This document shows, one piece after another, positions 1 through 12,138 of a stretch of 64,000 nucleotides of DNA. Origin of the DNA: Polyporus tsugae (taxonomy: Eukaryota > Basidiomycota > Agaricomycetes > Polyporales > Polyporaceae). The stretch spans positions 2,108,001 to 2,172,000 of the forward strand of contig JAHRBS010000004.1 of the NCBI GenBank assembly GCA_024305745.1, given 5' to 3'. Position 1 is the stretch's first letter; every line of letters starts with the position of its first letter. The notes under the pieces were generated by a model that worked only from the letters and a program-made list of their open reading frames with translations, searched no databases and had not been told where the DNA came from. The translations under genes were made by a program, and so were the position numbers.

Positions 1-2047
1 AGGTCAATGCTTAGAACGTTATCCCGGATCCGTCTGAGAGTCTCGTATTGGTCTTTAAATTTGGTGCAGCCAAATTTTATGGAATGTCATAATGACGTAA
101 GTATTCCGGATATCCGTGTGTCACGGATGGAGCGCAGCCGTCGCGACGTCTGCATTGCTCCCGGCAGCAACAGACTGTCAACTGCCTGCAGTACGAATGT
201 CAACCTTAAGGGTGACCAGATGGATGCTTAGTACTCGGTATCTGAAACTCTGAATATTGCCAGTGTGTCAAGTGTCAATGTCAAGCCTCAAGAGGTGCCC
301 TGGTTTCGTGATAGAAATGTTGCATCGTGAATGTCAAACGGCATGCGACTTGAGCAGACGTTCTCCTAGCAATGCGGCGGAGTTTCGTCGTGATATTGCA
401 TAAGTAGTATTGCCCCTTTCCCTCCGATAGTCTTCCTTGTCTTTGGCCACACGGAATAGGACATGCCGTTGGAGCACTCCTCACGCGGAGGATGTGTCGA
501 ACATATGCATGCGTCAGTGGGAGAGTGTCGTTATACCGTCTTCTGGCCATGGCTTTCTCCCCTACGGGGGCCCGGATAGTGGATGTCAACGCTTTGATCT
601 GCTTACTGGATGTAGCCTGCGCATGCCATTAGACATGATTATCATGATGGCCTCTCTGATGCTGTGCAGTGTGAACGCTGTCGGGGAAACACTGAGGTAT
701 AAGTACTTATGCTTTCGTGTGTCATGTTTCCGGGGCCGCCCGTGCCAGGCCCGTGCTCAACCCAAGCTCGGCAATTCTTGCCTATTCTTGCAGGCTCGTG
801 GAGGCCGAGGAATCGCGCACATTACGGGATGACCGATTGCGTACTTACGTCGTGGCCGACGGTCGGGTAAGGGGAAACCTGGTGTTCATCCTTCAGGTTT
901 TTTTTGTCTGTTTTGGTTCATCCCGCAGCGTGCACAGCGGAATGGCTAGACAGCACCAAGGGACACGAACTGGCCGGGTCGAGGCGAGCGCAGTGGGCAC
1001 GGAAGGGTTGCCTGAATGGGTGGTTCTTCTGTTGGGGTCAAAGGTCCAGGGTCTGGCTTCCATCCCCTATCGTGGCTTTACATCCTGACATGCGATGGGG
1101 GCTCGTTTGTGTGATGAATATGAGCAGTAACTTGACCGACAAGGAGTCTATCTGAGGCGAAAGGATTGGTAAACGGTATACTTATCTCCAACTGCTCGTG
1201 AGACTGGACCAGGATAGACCAGGGTTAGACAATGGGCCATAAGAGGCCAGGCAGAGGAGACCCTAGGGTGTTGAAGCTTTAAATTATGGAGGGAGAGCGG
1301 GCTGTACCTGAGTGATAGAATCATGGGTGTGATGGATGATCTCAGCGGGGGTTCTGCTGGGCATGGGAGCCAGGAGCCTCATCATGGGTTTGAGAGCGGG
1401 AAGTGCTGTTAGCGACGGCATCTTTGGGCTAGAGTCAACCGAGCTGCGCCCCCGTCTTCACGTTGTCCCCTCCTTCTGTACGCCCCGGACGTCCATCAGG
1501 ACTCTCGTGCCACCTCTCCGACAGTCAGCACCTCCGCGGCCGAATGCCAGAGGTCTACTCGTCCTTCACCGCTCGAACCAGGCTCCCTGAGCTCGATGAC
1601 GGGGACGTTGACAGTCCGGTGCTCGGACTGTGGGCAGACGTGGAGGAGAACCGGGTGAGGAGTCGCAAGCCTGGTGAGTGCATGTTCGACGTTGGGAATG
1701 ATGCAGGTCCCTCGGCCGCAAAGGCCAAAGGGGGGCTGGTAATATGCGCCGAATCGCAGTGGGCTGAGGTCGCTCGTGACGGTAACCGCGGAAGAGCAGT
1801 CGACTGTCTCACCGACGGTCACTGTCTCTCCGACCCCTTCCCCTTTCCATCCCTCCCGTCCTTACCTTTGCCGACCTCTGCGGCCCTGGTGACTGCCACC
1901 TCGGCGCCACGCCCCCCGTCTCTCTGGCCATCCTTCGCCTCCCTCTGTCTTTACAGCGGCTGATCCAGTTCCCCCCGCCCAGGACTAGAGTATTACCACT
2001 TCTCCGCTCTCCGCCCTCCCTCCCCCCTTTCGCCGGGCAAAGCAGCC
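1..2047. other. gene-free left flank
   Basis: I find no convincing gene here. Open frames are short, carry no recognisable motif and do not join through plausible introns. The last 250 bases or so before 2048 are pyrimidine-rich (runs of C and T on the + strand), as expected for a fungal promoter or leader in front of the large gene that follows. A non-coding RNA or the end of a gene lying outside the window cannot be excluded. Confidence 0.5.
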
Positions 2048-5000
2048 ATGCTTGCAAGACCCCGTGCACCGACTCCATCCAAGGTAGTCACTGAAGACGG
2101 CTGGAATTCGGATAACGACCCACAATCGCCTGGCCCCGTATCTCCGTCAAGTGCTTACGTTGTTGTCGGCTCCCCTCCCTCCATGCTCACCCCTCCGCCC
2201 GTCATCAACTCCCAATCCCTCTGCGCACTCGGTTACACGGCGTATAACTCCAACAACGACGAGGAGGGTGCTCTTTCTGATTCCAGCTACTCTCAGTCTT
2301 CCTCTCAGCACTCGGCATCCGTCACTGTTCTCCCTGACCCCTCCCAATTCCCAGTTCCATATTCATACCGCAGGCAGCCGCGGTTGCAGGTCGGTACTTC
2401 GACCCCCACCCTGTCGTCGGCCGACTCGTCGTCTGCGTCGACACGATCCTCGGCCTATACTGGATCCGCCAAGTCAGGTGACGATGGTCATGTTCATGTG
2501 GCATTGGGCGATGATGAGTCGGGAAAGGGTGTCGGGGTTGGAATCACAACAGACGACGTTGTCCAGCTTCTCTCAAAGGAGGCAGGAGCCCCACAGACCA
2601 CCGCAGGTAGGACGCCCGTTGATCAGACACGTTGGTCCGACTTCTATCAGAACAGCATCCGCTCGCGTTCATCGTCGCTGGCGAATAGCAGCAAGCCCGA
2701 GTCGATGCACGAGAAGGTCCTCCCACCACAGTTGCGAAGCTCTCCCAGCTTCGACCTGGCCTGGCAACAGCCAGATGAACGCGACGAAGCAGGGCTTGGG
2801 AGCGATGAGGATACGGACGAGGACCCTTCGTTTGATGAAGATGAAGATGAAGAAGACGAAGAAGACGCTGCGGAGGAGCCTACTAGTGCCGTAGTTATGG
2901 CGGAGGAAGGGCGCGGCGTCATTGTCAGAGGAGACGACACTCCCATTGTGCGGCTACACGTCTCTCCAGGTGCGCCTCATTCGCCGTCCGTCCGTAACTT
3001 ACGCATTGACAAGGGTTGGGTGATTAGGGACGACGCACTTGCTCATTGGCTCCTCCCCGACGCCGAATTCTGTTCCCACTTTCCTCGCATCTACTCTTCC
3101 TCAAATCTCTTTTTCCCTATTGGCCCTCGACATCTCAGTCAACTTCCTCAGTGCCCTTCCACCTGCACTTTCTCAATGCGTCAACCTCGAGGAACTGAAC
3201 ATTGCCTCCAACCCGCTCCGCGCTCTGCCGATGTTCTTGTCGACGCTCATCAACTTGCGGGTTCTCATCGTGGACTCGACTGGTCTCAGCACCCTCCCGG
3301 CTAACCTGGCGGCGCTCGAAAAGCTTCACACTCTGAGCATCCGGCGGAACAAGATGCATTCTTTGCCTAGCTGGCTGTGCGTGTTGCCGGAGTTGGAGAC
3401 GCTCCTTGTCGATGGGAATCCTTTCCAGGGTCCTTGGAAGGCTCTCATGGAGCCCTTACTTTCCCGCGGGCCGTTGTCACCTACCTACCCGCCTTCCGCC
3501 CCGATGTTCCCCTTGCCATCCGCAAGCATCAGGAGCACCATGACTTCCACGAGTATGGATGTAGAAGATACGCAGGAGTTCGTTCCCGCTGCCGACCGCC
3601 ACACCCGCGAAGAGGAAGACGTCACAGTTACGTCTCCTCGAGCGCCCAGTCTTGCACGATCCATCACCGCACCCTCTCCGCAAACAAGCACCCAGGTCGC
3701 ATCTCCCGGTCTTTCTCGAACAAGGACGACCCCAAACCGCACTTACTTCGACAAAAACCGCACAAGCAGCGCCGGACCGAAGTCGATGTTTAGCGAAGCC
3801 GGTCCCTCGAGCGCGACTTCCAGGGGCACGCCCGACTCTGAAAGAGAGCTTCGGAAGATGAAGAGCGCGGGTGAGCTGCGTAGGAACCACGGCGGGTCCA
3901 TTCGTGCACCTTCAGCATCAGCGTCCTCGTCGCCTCAGCGCCCCGCGCTCACGGAGTATGTTACTTCCGCGTCGAGCTCCAATCTGCTCAACATGGCCGC
4001 CTTCCCTGCGGACAGCCAAGGCGGCGTCCCGCGGAGGTTCGCGAGCCTTGGGGTTGCTTCAGGTGCCTTGTCACCAACCTCCAGCAGTCGTTCGCGGCGG
4101 ACGGTGGACAGCAGCATCTGGGACAGTCCGACGGAGGAGGAGACTGGAGCAGAGCCTGTTCCGCCGCTCCCCACGCCGAACCAGCTCATTTTTCCGCGGG
4201 ATAGTCCTGTTCCGATGGATCATGCCCTGCCTCCACGACCACGTTCGAGCGACAAGGATAAGAGTAGTCGGTGGGGCTTCCTGAAGAAAATGTCGATGGG
4301 CAAGATTCGTCCGGAATCACCCAACCCCTCTCGAATCTCCGTCAACGGCTCGCAGTCTCGACATCCTTTCCCACCCCAACGTCCTCAAGCCAGACAGCTC
4401 TCCAGCATCCCTGCAATTGATGTACGCATCTCGACCGCTGGGACTATTCTCCAACAGGACCAGCCGGAAGTGCCTAGCCTTTCGCGTAAGGCTTCGGCCG
4501 ACCTCCTCAAGATCTCTCCCCTCGACCAGCTCAAGAAGACTTCTAACGAAGCCGCCAAGCTCGCGCCGATGAACGCCAATGCTAATAATCTCCTTGTACC
4601 CTCACCGACTGTAAGCTCTCGTGCGAGCAAGCGCAGGAGCTTCCTCCCTATCGATATGACACCCATCCCCATCCCCAATCCCTCCCAGTTCTTCCCCGAC
4701 GTCACCGTCACGGATGGATCAGAAGAGCCAAGCGAAGAACATATTGCGCCCAGTCCCGTGCAAGTCGAGTCTTACGACGAGATCCAGCGCCGCGAGGAGG
4801 AACACGCAAGGGAAGCACGCGTTCGTGCCCTACGATCTGTCAAGGCTTACCTGCGTGACATGCATGACCTCAACCAATCCCTGACGCAGACGATGTCTTT
4901 GTATGGCGGACCCCCACCCGAGATTCCTCAAACTCGGTCGCGGCGACCTACGATGGTCGACGGCGGTCGCATGCCTTCAGACCTATCTGGGTCGTCCATG

Positions 5001-6760
5001 TCTTCCGGTTCGCCTTCCTCACGGCCTGAGTCTGTCAGCTTGCGTTCGACCGAAGGTCGGAGCCGCGGGAACACGATGCAGACGAACAGTGTGGCGACTA
5101 CGGACAGTGGAGGCTCTGGCGGAGGCGAGGAGCGTAAGTACAAGGATGATAAGGCGAGGCGCACCAGGGTCATTCGTGAGATCGTCGAGTGCGTATCCTT
5201 TATATGCCGCAGACGGGCATAAGCTCAGCATTTGAATCACAGGACGGAGCGGACGTACGTCAAGGGTCTCCAAGAGCTTGTCGACATTTACATCAAGCCT
5301 GCCTCTGCGACTGTCAACGTTCTTAGTGGCGTCGGACAGAGCAAGGACACTGTTGTGCCTGCCCAGGAGCGCAAGATAGTATTCAGTGGTCTTGAGGCGT
5401 TGTTCTACTTCCACAGGGAGAGCTTCCTGCCCGCGCTCGAGCGAGCTGCTTCCTCCCTACTTGACATACAGGGTGAAGTGGATGGGCACAAGTCGTTGGA
5501 TGTGGCGCGGGATGTGGCGAACACGTTCGTTTCACACGCAGCATTCATGAAGATGTACTCGACCTATATCAAGTAAGTGCTAGGCGTTTCTCGACAAGAC
5601 GACAGTTCTGATCCACGTGTACAGCAACTTCGACAACTCTGTGCAGCGCATCAAGATGTGGGTGTCTGACCGGCCGACAACGCCGTCTCCTAGTACTGCC
5701 CTGTCTCCGTCTTCGAGCAGCTCGCACGTTGGAGCCTTAGGCTTGACGATGACGCCTGCTCTCGGCAGTGCGACTCTCGGGGATGGCGGACGCGAAGCCA
5801 ACGTGCACATCCCGTCGAGCCAACGGAAGCGCATAAAGGCGTATCTGAAGCGCTGCCGGATGAACCCGAGACATTCACAACTTAACCTGGAAGGCTACCT
5901 TCTCCTTCCCATTCAGCGTATTCCTCGCTACAAGCTCCTGGTGAGTGCCACACTTGGCTTAGCGTATGTCGCATCTGCTCACATGAATTGACAGCTTGAG
6001 GAACTCGTTCGGACCAGCCCTCCCATGTACGAGTTCATGGATGATCCGATCGACCGTGCCTTGACAGAGATCTCCTCCCTCGCGACCAACATGAACGAGG
6101 GGAAGCGAGACGCCGAGTCTCGTCGCCGGCTTGTTCAGTGGCAGACGAGGATACGCGGCAAGTTCCCCAGTCCGCTCGTGCAACCACATCGGTGCGTCTC
6201 AATCCACAGGTGTTTCACGCAACCGAATATGCTGACCACGCATGTCCAGACGTCTCATCATGGACGGCTCGCTGCAGCTCACGCGCGTGGTGAGGAAGGC
6301 GACGGTGGGCTTCGAGGTTATCGACTCGCAGGGCGACAGTGCCTCTGTTGAGGTTGAGTGCTTGTCGCCCGAGTTGACTCCCAGGTCCCTGGTTGGCATC
6401 TTGTGCAACGATCTGCTGGTGTTGTGCAGGGACCCTTCCGAAGGGCAGGACCCAACGTCCAGTGTTGATCTCTGGGCAGTGCTCCGGATGCAGACGCTCC
6501 CACAACCGGCAAGTATTGTGCATGGTAACAGTGAGTGCAGGTCGTCGCGTTCCCCGTGTTGACAGGTTGCTCACCCGGTGAACGTGAATCCAGCTCTTCG
6601 CTTGGTTGACAACAAGGCGATCCTATACTTTGACGCCCCCTCCACTTCTGACGCCTTAACGTGGTTCCGAGGTACGTCCCATCGTTCAGCATGAATGGGA
6701 ATGTGCTCCTAACTTGGCACTGCAGCTATCAATGTCAACATACCTGCATCCAAGGCTTAA
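2048..6760 (+). CDS. LRR and DH-PH Rho guanine nucleotide exchange factor
   Basis: Predicted Rho-family GEF of about 1,440 residues in eight exons: 2048-2969, 3028-5188, 5244-5572, 5625-5940, 5995-6191, 6250-6530, 6594-6671 and 6726-6760. The N-terminal third is Ser/Pro-rich with an acidic run (about residues 255-280). Leucine-rich repeats follow at about 340-450 (LALDIS, LEELNIASNPLRALP, LHTLSIRRNKMHSLP). After a long disordered Ser/Pro linker comes the DH domain at about 1,020-1,270, opening with IREIVETERTYVKGLQELV, and then a PH domain at about 1,300-1,430 (RRLIMDGSLQLTRV, ending near DALTWFRAINV). DH-PH modules catalyse GDP release from Rho/Cdc42 GTPases, and the LRRs probably recruit a partner; the GTPase is unknown. 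The ATG at 2048 is the first in frame. The exon 1-2 junction was chosen because it restores the first LRR. Confidence 0.85.
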
Positions 6761-7380
6761 TTTCGACCTTCGATCTTCATATTTAGCCATCTGATCCCTG
6801 CGACTAACCAACCGATACTGTTAGAGTACTCCTCCTCCCCCGACTATCTGCCTCTACATTCGTGCCCCTCTCTCACAGGCACCATGCGCACGCTCGTTCG
6901 ATACTGTATCTCTCCCACTCACTGCAGACCTGTGTTCCTACTGTCAGCCGTTCACTCCTTACTACTCCCTAGTTTTATCCTCATCTCTGCACATCATGGG
7001 TTGTCACTGCATTTTTATTCTAGACTGGTTTGTACTTAAGCTGCCGGCTCTGTCGATAATCCATAGGTTATACCTCGTGCCACCAGAGGGATGTCTGACA
7101 CTACATACGGTGCTCGTTTGGTCGCAGCAGAATGGGAATACATGTACGGTTGGGCGCCTAGATGTACACGTGAATCGGAATTATCAGATAAGGAGAGACA
7201 GCGCATGACGCATCGAGTCGGCACAATTCTTCCAGGTCCGTCGCAGCCTCCCGACCTCCCACCCGACCATTACATTCCCAACGGCCGTTCGAGTCGCAGG
7301 TCTCGTCCCCCAAGCCTCTGTTTCCCCGGTCTCTGTGCTCCTCCTTCCGCCCGTCTGCTCCCAGACTGCCTAGACCGAGC

Positions 7381-8571
7381 ATGGAGCCTTTCCAAGCCAA
7401 GCTCGTTGCTGCCGCAACTGGGTCTACGGTCACAGCGTTGACCAGTAAGTCATTCCTCGTCCTGAAGTCCCGAGGATATCCGCTGATGAGCCCGTTCTTT
7501 CAGTGACGCCATTTGACGTTGTGAAAACGCGTTTGCAGACGCAGCCACCACCACGACCCCGACCTCTCTTCCCGAATCCCCCGCCAAATACATGTTGCCG
7601 GGCCTCACCGGCGTCGTGCGTCCGGAACATGTCGTCGCTCGCGACTGCTGTGGAAGGCGAGGTTGTCTGCGTATGGGACCATGGCGTGTACAAGACGGAG
7701 AGGGTGAACGGTTTTTATGATGCCGTCAAGCACGTATGGCGAGCCGAAGGCGTCGCGGGGCTTTGGAAGGGGGCGGGGACGTCATTGTGAGCGTGGATCC
7801 TCCGTGTTCTAAGTAGCCGCTTCTGCTGACCGTGCGTTCAATGTTCAGATTAATAGGCGTACCTTCGTCAACATGCTACATGTTAACCTACGACCACTTG
7901 CTGAACGTCACGCTTCCTCCCTTACTGCCGTCCTCAATCGTTCCCCTTTCCGCCGGTATCCTCGCACGGACGACCATCACGTCCTTAATGTCCCCTTTCG
8001 AACTCGTCCGGACAAACCTCCAGTCGACACCGCCGTCTCCCCAGCACCCACATACTCTCCGTTCAGTTCTCACATCTGTTCGTAGCCTAGCCCAATCCCA
8101 GGGCTGGCATTACCTCTGGCGTGGTCTTGGTCCCACACTCTGGCGCGACGTTCCATTCAGCGGCCTCTATTGGGCTGGTTACGAGCTATGCAAGCGCAGG
8201 CTAAATATGCTTGGGCATGACGGCGCGGGCGTTGCGTTTGTTAGTGGAGCCGTTAGCGGAACAGCCGCGGCCCTCTTGACATCCCCTTTCGACGTGCTCA
8301 AGACACGACGGCAGGCTGTTTTGATGTCAGTGACCACTAGGACGACATCAACAATCGCCTTGACTGCCGAGATCCTCCGAACGGAAGGGGTTGCGGCGCT
8401 ATACGCTGGTATTGCGCCGCGCATAACGAAGATCGCACCGGCGTGTGGTGTCATGATTGCTTGCTTTGATGTATGTGTTCGGCAGCCAGCTTATGATGAC
8501 CGTTGCTCACACGCATTTACCAGGGTGTTGGACGATCCCTGTCGAAGGAGCGGAAACATAGGGACTCGTGA
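7381..8571 (+). CDS. mitochondrial carrier, Mtm1/SLC25A39-40 type
   Basis: Inner-membrane carrier of about 339 residues in four exons: 7381-7444, 7504-7786, 7849-8470 and 8524-8571. Three carrier signatures are visible: TPFDVVKTRLQTQ (repeat 1), SPFELVRTNLQS (repeat 2) and SPFDVLKTRRQA (repeat 3), each preceding a paired helix. The loop between the first signature and GLWKGAG is enlarged and holds two cysteines. That pattern and the sequence as a whole suggest the Mtm1/SLC25A39-40 group, linked in yeast and animals to mitochondrial glutathione import and manganese/iron homeostasis. The substrate is inferred from the family. The first exon codes only 21 residues; its ATG was chosen because it leads straight into the first transmembrane helix. 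The gene is convergent with the PX-SNARE gene, 130 bases away. Confidence 0.85.
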
Positions 8572-8701
8572 TAGATTCGTACATACGATACCTCTAATGT
8601 GCACATTATCTTCATACACATGCATCTCTAGCACCCCAGGACGCAAATTACAGTAGGAAAGTGTAATAGCAGAACCGTCTAATCCAAGACATGCACCTGT
8701 A

Positions 8702-9787
8702 TCAACCTAGTCTGTTCATGTCTCTCTTCGCCTTCGTTAGCTTGGCTCCGACATGGTCCACTTCTGATGTGAGAGCATCCAACTCCTCATTCTGCTCCTT
8801 GATTTCCTGGTGAATCGCAAGCCCGAGACCTCTCTGTCGCTGGAGGATTGTCGATAGTTGGGCTAGGTGCGCGTCCTGCTGGTCGACCTGCGTCTGCTGG
8901 AGCTGCAAAAGGCCTTGGTCGTCCAATGGACGCGTCTGCTCCGTCTCCACTGGTTTGGCTTTCTGACCAAACACGCGCGCAACCGGCCTGCTAAAGCCCC
9001 CAGGCATACTGCTGCTGCCAGGCGGAGACCCGAGCAACGCCTCCCGGTCAGTCGCTAACGCAGGATTGCGCTCCGCCGCCGCCCCAATCCCCCTCGACGT
9101 CGTGCGCGCGGCAGTGACGATCTTGGCCAGCTTGTCGCAGTCGTCTCTCAGGCGCGCGACCATGTCCGTCCTCCTCTGCAGCTCGCCCTCGCTCATCCCA
9201 CTCAGCCCGAGCGCCTTGAGGCCGTCCTCGAGCGGGCCGACGCGCGTGAGGATGGCGGCGAGCTTCTTCTTGGCCTGCACGTTCGCCTGGTGCGAGCCCG
9301 AGATGTCGTGCGCGTCCGAGAGCGCGTCGCGCCGGTTGATGTCCACGCGGACGTCGCGCACACGCGCCTGCGCGTCCTGGTGCTCGTCCAGCCACGAGCT
9401 CGCGGTGAAGCCGCCCCCGGCGGCCTGCTTGCCAACGGGGACGCCAAGAAAGTCCCGGAAGGCGAAGCTCTCGCGCCAGACGTCGTCCTTGGCGGCGAGG
9501 ATCGCGCGGAGGTACTGCTCCAATATGGCGCGGCGCTCCTCGAGCAGCGCGGGGCTCGTCTTGCTCCCCCGGAGGAACGCGAGCGAGTTCTTTGGGGGGA
9601 GCGGCGCGGGCGGGGGGGCCCCGCACGACTTGGTGAGCTCGATGTGCAGGTCGGCGAACTCGGAGTAGCGGCGCCACATCTGCCAGGAGCGGACGGAGGC
9701 TTGGATCTCGATACGGTAGACGGTGTGCGGCTTGGGCTCGGGGCGGTCTTCATAGCCACGGATATGGATGGCTTGGATGACGGTCAT
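8702..9787 (-). CDS. VAM7: PX-domain SNARE, Vam7-like
   Basis: Intronless gene for 361 residues. An N-terminal PX domain (about 1-115) has the phosph inositide-binding pattern RRYSEFADLH, a proline-rich loop (PPPAPLPPK) and then RRAILEQYLRAIL. A helical middle follows, and the C-terminus (about 300-361) is a SNAP-25-type coiled-coil SNARE motif with no transmembrane anchor. This order and length match Vam7, the Qc-SNARE held on the vacuole by PtdIns3P that drives homotypic vacuole fusion. The Q-layer residue lies in the stretch AIHQEIKEQNEELD. The gene is very GC-rich and carries long empty open frames on the opposite strand. Confidence 0.85.
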   Translation of the reverse strand: MTVIQAIHIRGYEDRPEPKPHTVYRIEIQASVRSWQMWRRYSEFADLHIELTKSCGAPPPAPLPPKNSLAFLRGSKTSPALLEERRAILEQYLRAILAAKDDVWRESFAFRDFLGVPVGKQAAGGGFTASSWLDEHQDAQARVRDVRVDINRRDALSDAHDISGSHQANVQAKKKLAAILTRVGPLEDGLKALGLSGMSEGELQRRTDMVARLRDDCDKLAKIVTAARTTSRGIGAAAERNPALATDREALLGSPPGSSSMPGGFSRPVARVFGQKAKPVETEQTRPLDDQGLLQLQQTQVDQQDAHLAQLSTILQRQRGLGLAIHQEIKEQNEELDALTSEVDHVGAKLTKAKRDMNRLG

Positions 9788-10192
9788 TGTTGGGTATCGG
9801 GGAAGATTGAGAGCGAAGGGCTGGGGGAGAGGAGGAGCCCGGGACGGTGAAGGGGGAGAAGGAAGTGGTCGAGTGCCACAAGCAAGTGTACTAGGCCTTG
9901 TACTAGCTATCCCTTACTGATGGGCGCCTACTTGCGTCGAGTTAATCGCGTTGTGGTCGTGCGCCGAACACCCGATATTCCATACTCCTGCAGACCCAGG
10001 ACCGACAGACACTCGCACCAAACGTGTGCACTACGTGAACAAGTGCAAGCATCGCAAGCAGTCCAGACGTCAACAATTAGCCCTCCAATACTGGCGAAAC
10101 AACAAAATACTGGTACAGATGCGGTTCAAAGCCAAGAGCAAGATTCGTAAGGCTACATCTACTGTAATCTGCGCGCCGTCACTATATGTCTG
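9788..10192. other. intergenic, no gene seen
   Basis: This 405-base gap lies between the start of the Vam7-like gene and the end of SNF4, both on the minus strand. It must hold the Vam7 promoter and the SNF4 3' end. No open frame with a recognisable product and no structured RNA were seen. Confidence 0.5.
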
Positions 10193-11840
10193 TCATTCCG
10201 CCTCTACTGCCGCCTTCTCCTCTGCCTCCTGAAGTGGTGGATCGGCTGCTGCCTCTGCGGGGGCCGAGTTCGGCGGCGCCTCCTCCGCTGGCCTACGCTC
10301 CTCGACGACCGGCGAAGCGTCAGGTGCAGGCGCAGAATGCGCTATGTCGGGAGTCGCAGGGGTTTCTGGAGGTACCGGAGGGGGATCGTGATGCGCCTCG
10401 CCGATGATGACGTCGCCAACCAGGTAGCGCAGCACGTCGCTCAAAGTGATGATGCCTGACAAGCGGCCTTTCTTTCCACCTCTCCTTTCCTCTTCCTACG
10501 ATCCGGGTGGTGCGTTAGTCGGACGGGCTCAATCACCGAAAAAGGTTCACTTACTTCACCTTCCACGACCACAAGCCGATGCACGCGCCGCTTCTTGATG
10601 AGCTGCATGAGTGTACCCAAAGAATCTGACCCCGTGCAGATGACGACGCCAGGGAAGTCGGGCGATCGTTGGTTCAGAGCTTCTGAGATGGTTAGGTCTA
10701 GCGACTGGTAGGCGCCAAGTCGCACAAGAGTCTATCGCGAAAAGCTTGAGTTTCAATCTGACACGCCAAAGAAACGCAAACAAACTTGACTTACAATGAC
10801 ATCAACGGTCTCATAAAGATTGACCACAATTCCTTCCTCGTCCACGATTGGGACAGCGGAAATGCCTCTTTCCGAGAACATGTGCACGACGTCGAACACG
10901 GTTGTGTCCAAAGTTGCGGTAGAGATGGGGTGGAACGGGTTGTAACCGTCTGGACGTTCACCAACAGGAGAAAGGGGTGGTGCGTTGACGTAGGTACCAA
11001 TACCCAGCCTGCGAAGAGGTAAGTGTAGTTGGGGTATCTCCCTCCCGCACTAAAACACGCGTCATAACATATGAAGACATGTCAGGCGCCAAAGACCACG
11101 CGTGCAGCCACGGGAACTCACGTTTATGGATATGAATTTGAGGAGGCGATATTGGGTGAGGATGGATACAATGACTTCATGGCCAGTCTCTGTATCAATG
11201 TCCAAGAGAGGGACGCGGCGAGCGTGTGTTTGAATCAAGAGTTTGGCGGCGTCGAAGAGTGTGGCGGAGGGGTGTTCTCGGAGAAGTGGGGGAGGGGCGA
11301 CACCGAGTTGCTTCTCAATGTCTAGATCGATGTGAGGCCGATTGGATGGGAAGATGGGGGGAAGAAGGACAGACCTCTGAGTGACTCCAGACGGAAAGTT
11401 TCTACGTCTGCGGCAGCTGCATCGTAGGATGAGCTCCGGTAATAGTATTGAATGAGATGAATGATGTCCGAGACGGTGAACATGCCGGCGAAGCGTGACT
11501 TTTCGCTGTTCCATAATGGTGCCGAGACTACGCCTGAGGGATAATTGAATGTGTGAGGTGAGCGGAAGGAGAGGGGACGTGGGACGATGGGAATACCATT
11601 GAGGAGTAAACATTGAAGAGCCTTCTTGACCTCTAGCTTGGAGTCCAAGACAATCAGCCTGAAGCTGACGGGAAAGGTGTCGTAAGATGTCCGGCCCTTG
11701 AGGTAGGTCCTGATTGCATAGAGCGCAGCGTCGTGACTTTCTTGGGTGAACGGCGGGAGATGGGAGCCCGCTCGAGGTCTACGTGTTGAGCCACGTCTGC
11801 GTACTCTTGGAGAGCCGGCGGGGGAGAGAGTAACATTCAT
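10193..11840 (-). CDS. SNF4: SNF4, AMPK gamma subunit (CBS-domain protein)
   Basis: Nucleotide-sensing gamma subunit of the SNF1/AMPK kinase, predicted 445 residues. Minus-strand exons are 11840-11597, 11533-11375, 11321-11122, 11049-10795, 10731-10555 and 10495-10193. The four CBS repeats are intact. Diagnostic stretches are FLKGRTSYD-like LKGRTSYDTFPVSFRLIVLD, VSAPLWNSEKSRFAGMFTV, LGIGTYVNAP, FDVVHMFSERGISAVPIVDE, RRVHRLVVVEGE and LSGIITLSDVLRYLVG. The last 60 residues are a Pro/Ala/Glu-rich tail. The start at 11840 is the best in-frame ATG, although an upstream exon is possible. The gene is divergent from the SSH4-like gene, with 298 bases between the starts, so the two probably share a promoter. 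Confidence 0.93.
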
Positions 11841-12138
11841 GAGGAAGGTGCCGCCATGCGGAGGATGGATCTGCAGTCAAAGTGAGCCTCAGCCCAGAGC
11901 AAGTCTCTAGTATACTTGAGTATACACACGCCTCGTGGACCCAGCCCCGCCCTTGCTGACTCAGCCCGGCCGGTGGCTCCGGACGGTCACGAGCGGATTC
12001 AGAGAGGGAGAGCCCTTCCCACCGGCTCTCCAGCTTGTCCGTCGTCTTCACCGTGCCCTCTCCGTCCCTGTCTCTCTTTCTCTGCTCGTATTCTCTGCTT
12101 TCAGCTCTCCCTTGCTTCTTCTGCTTTCGCTCTAGGTC

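Noticed and set aside
281..589. A 102-residue minus-strand frame in the left flank
   Set aside because: No motif, no plausible continuation by introns and no conserved composition.
9048..9850. Long open frames on the + strand opposite the Vam7-like gene
   Set aside because: They are GC-driven shadows with Arg/Ala-rich composition and no motif.
11534..11596. A 21-residue insertion in SNF4 (IPIVPRPLSF...)
   Set aside because: It has a GT donor and AG acceptor, is 63 bases long, stays in frame by chance, and its removal gives LLNGVVSAPLWN.
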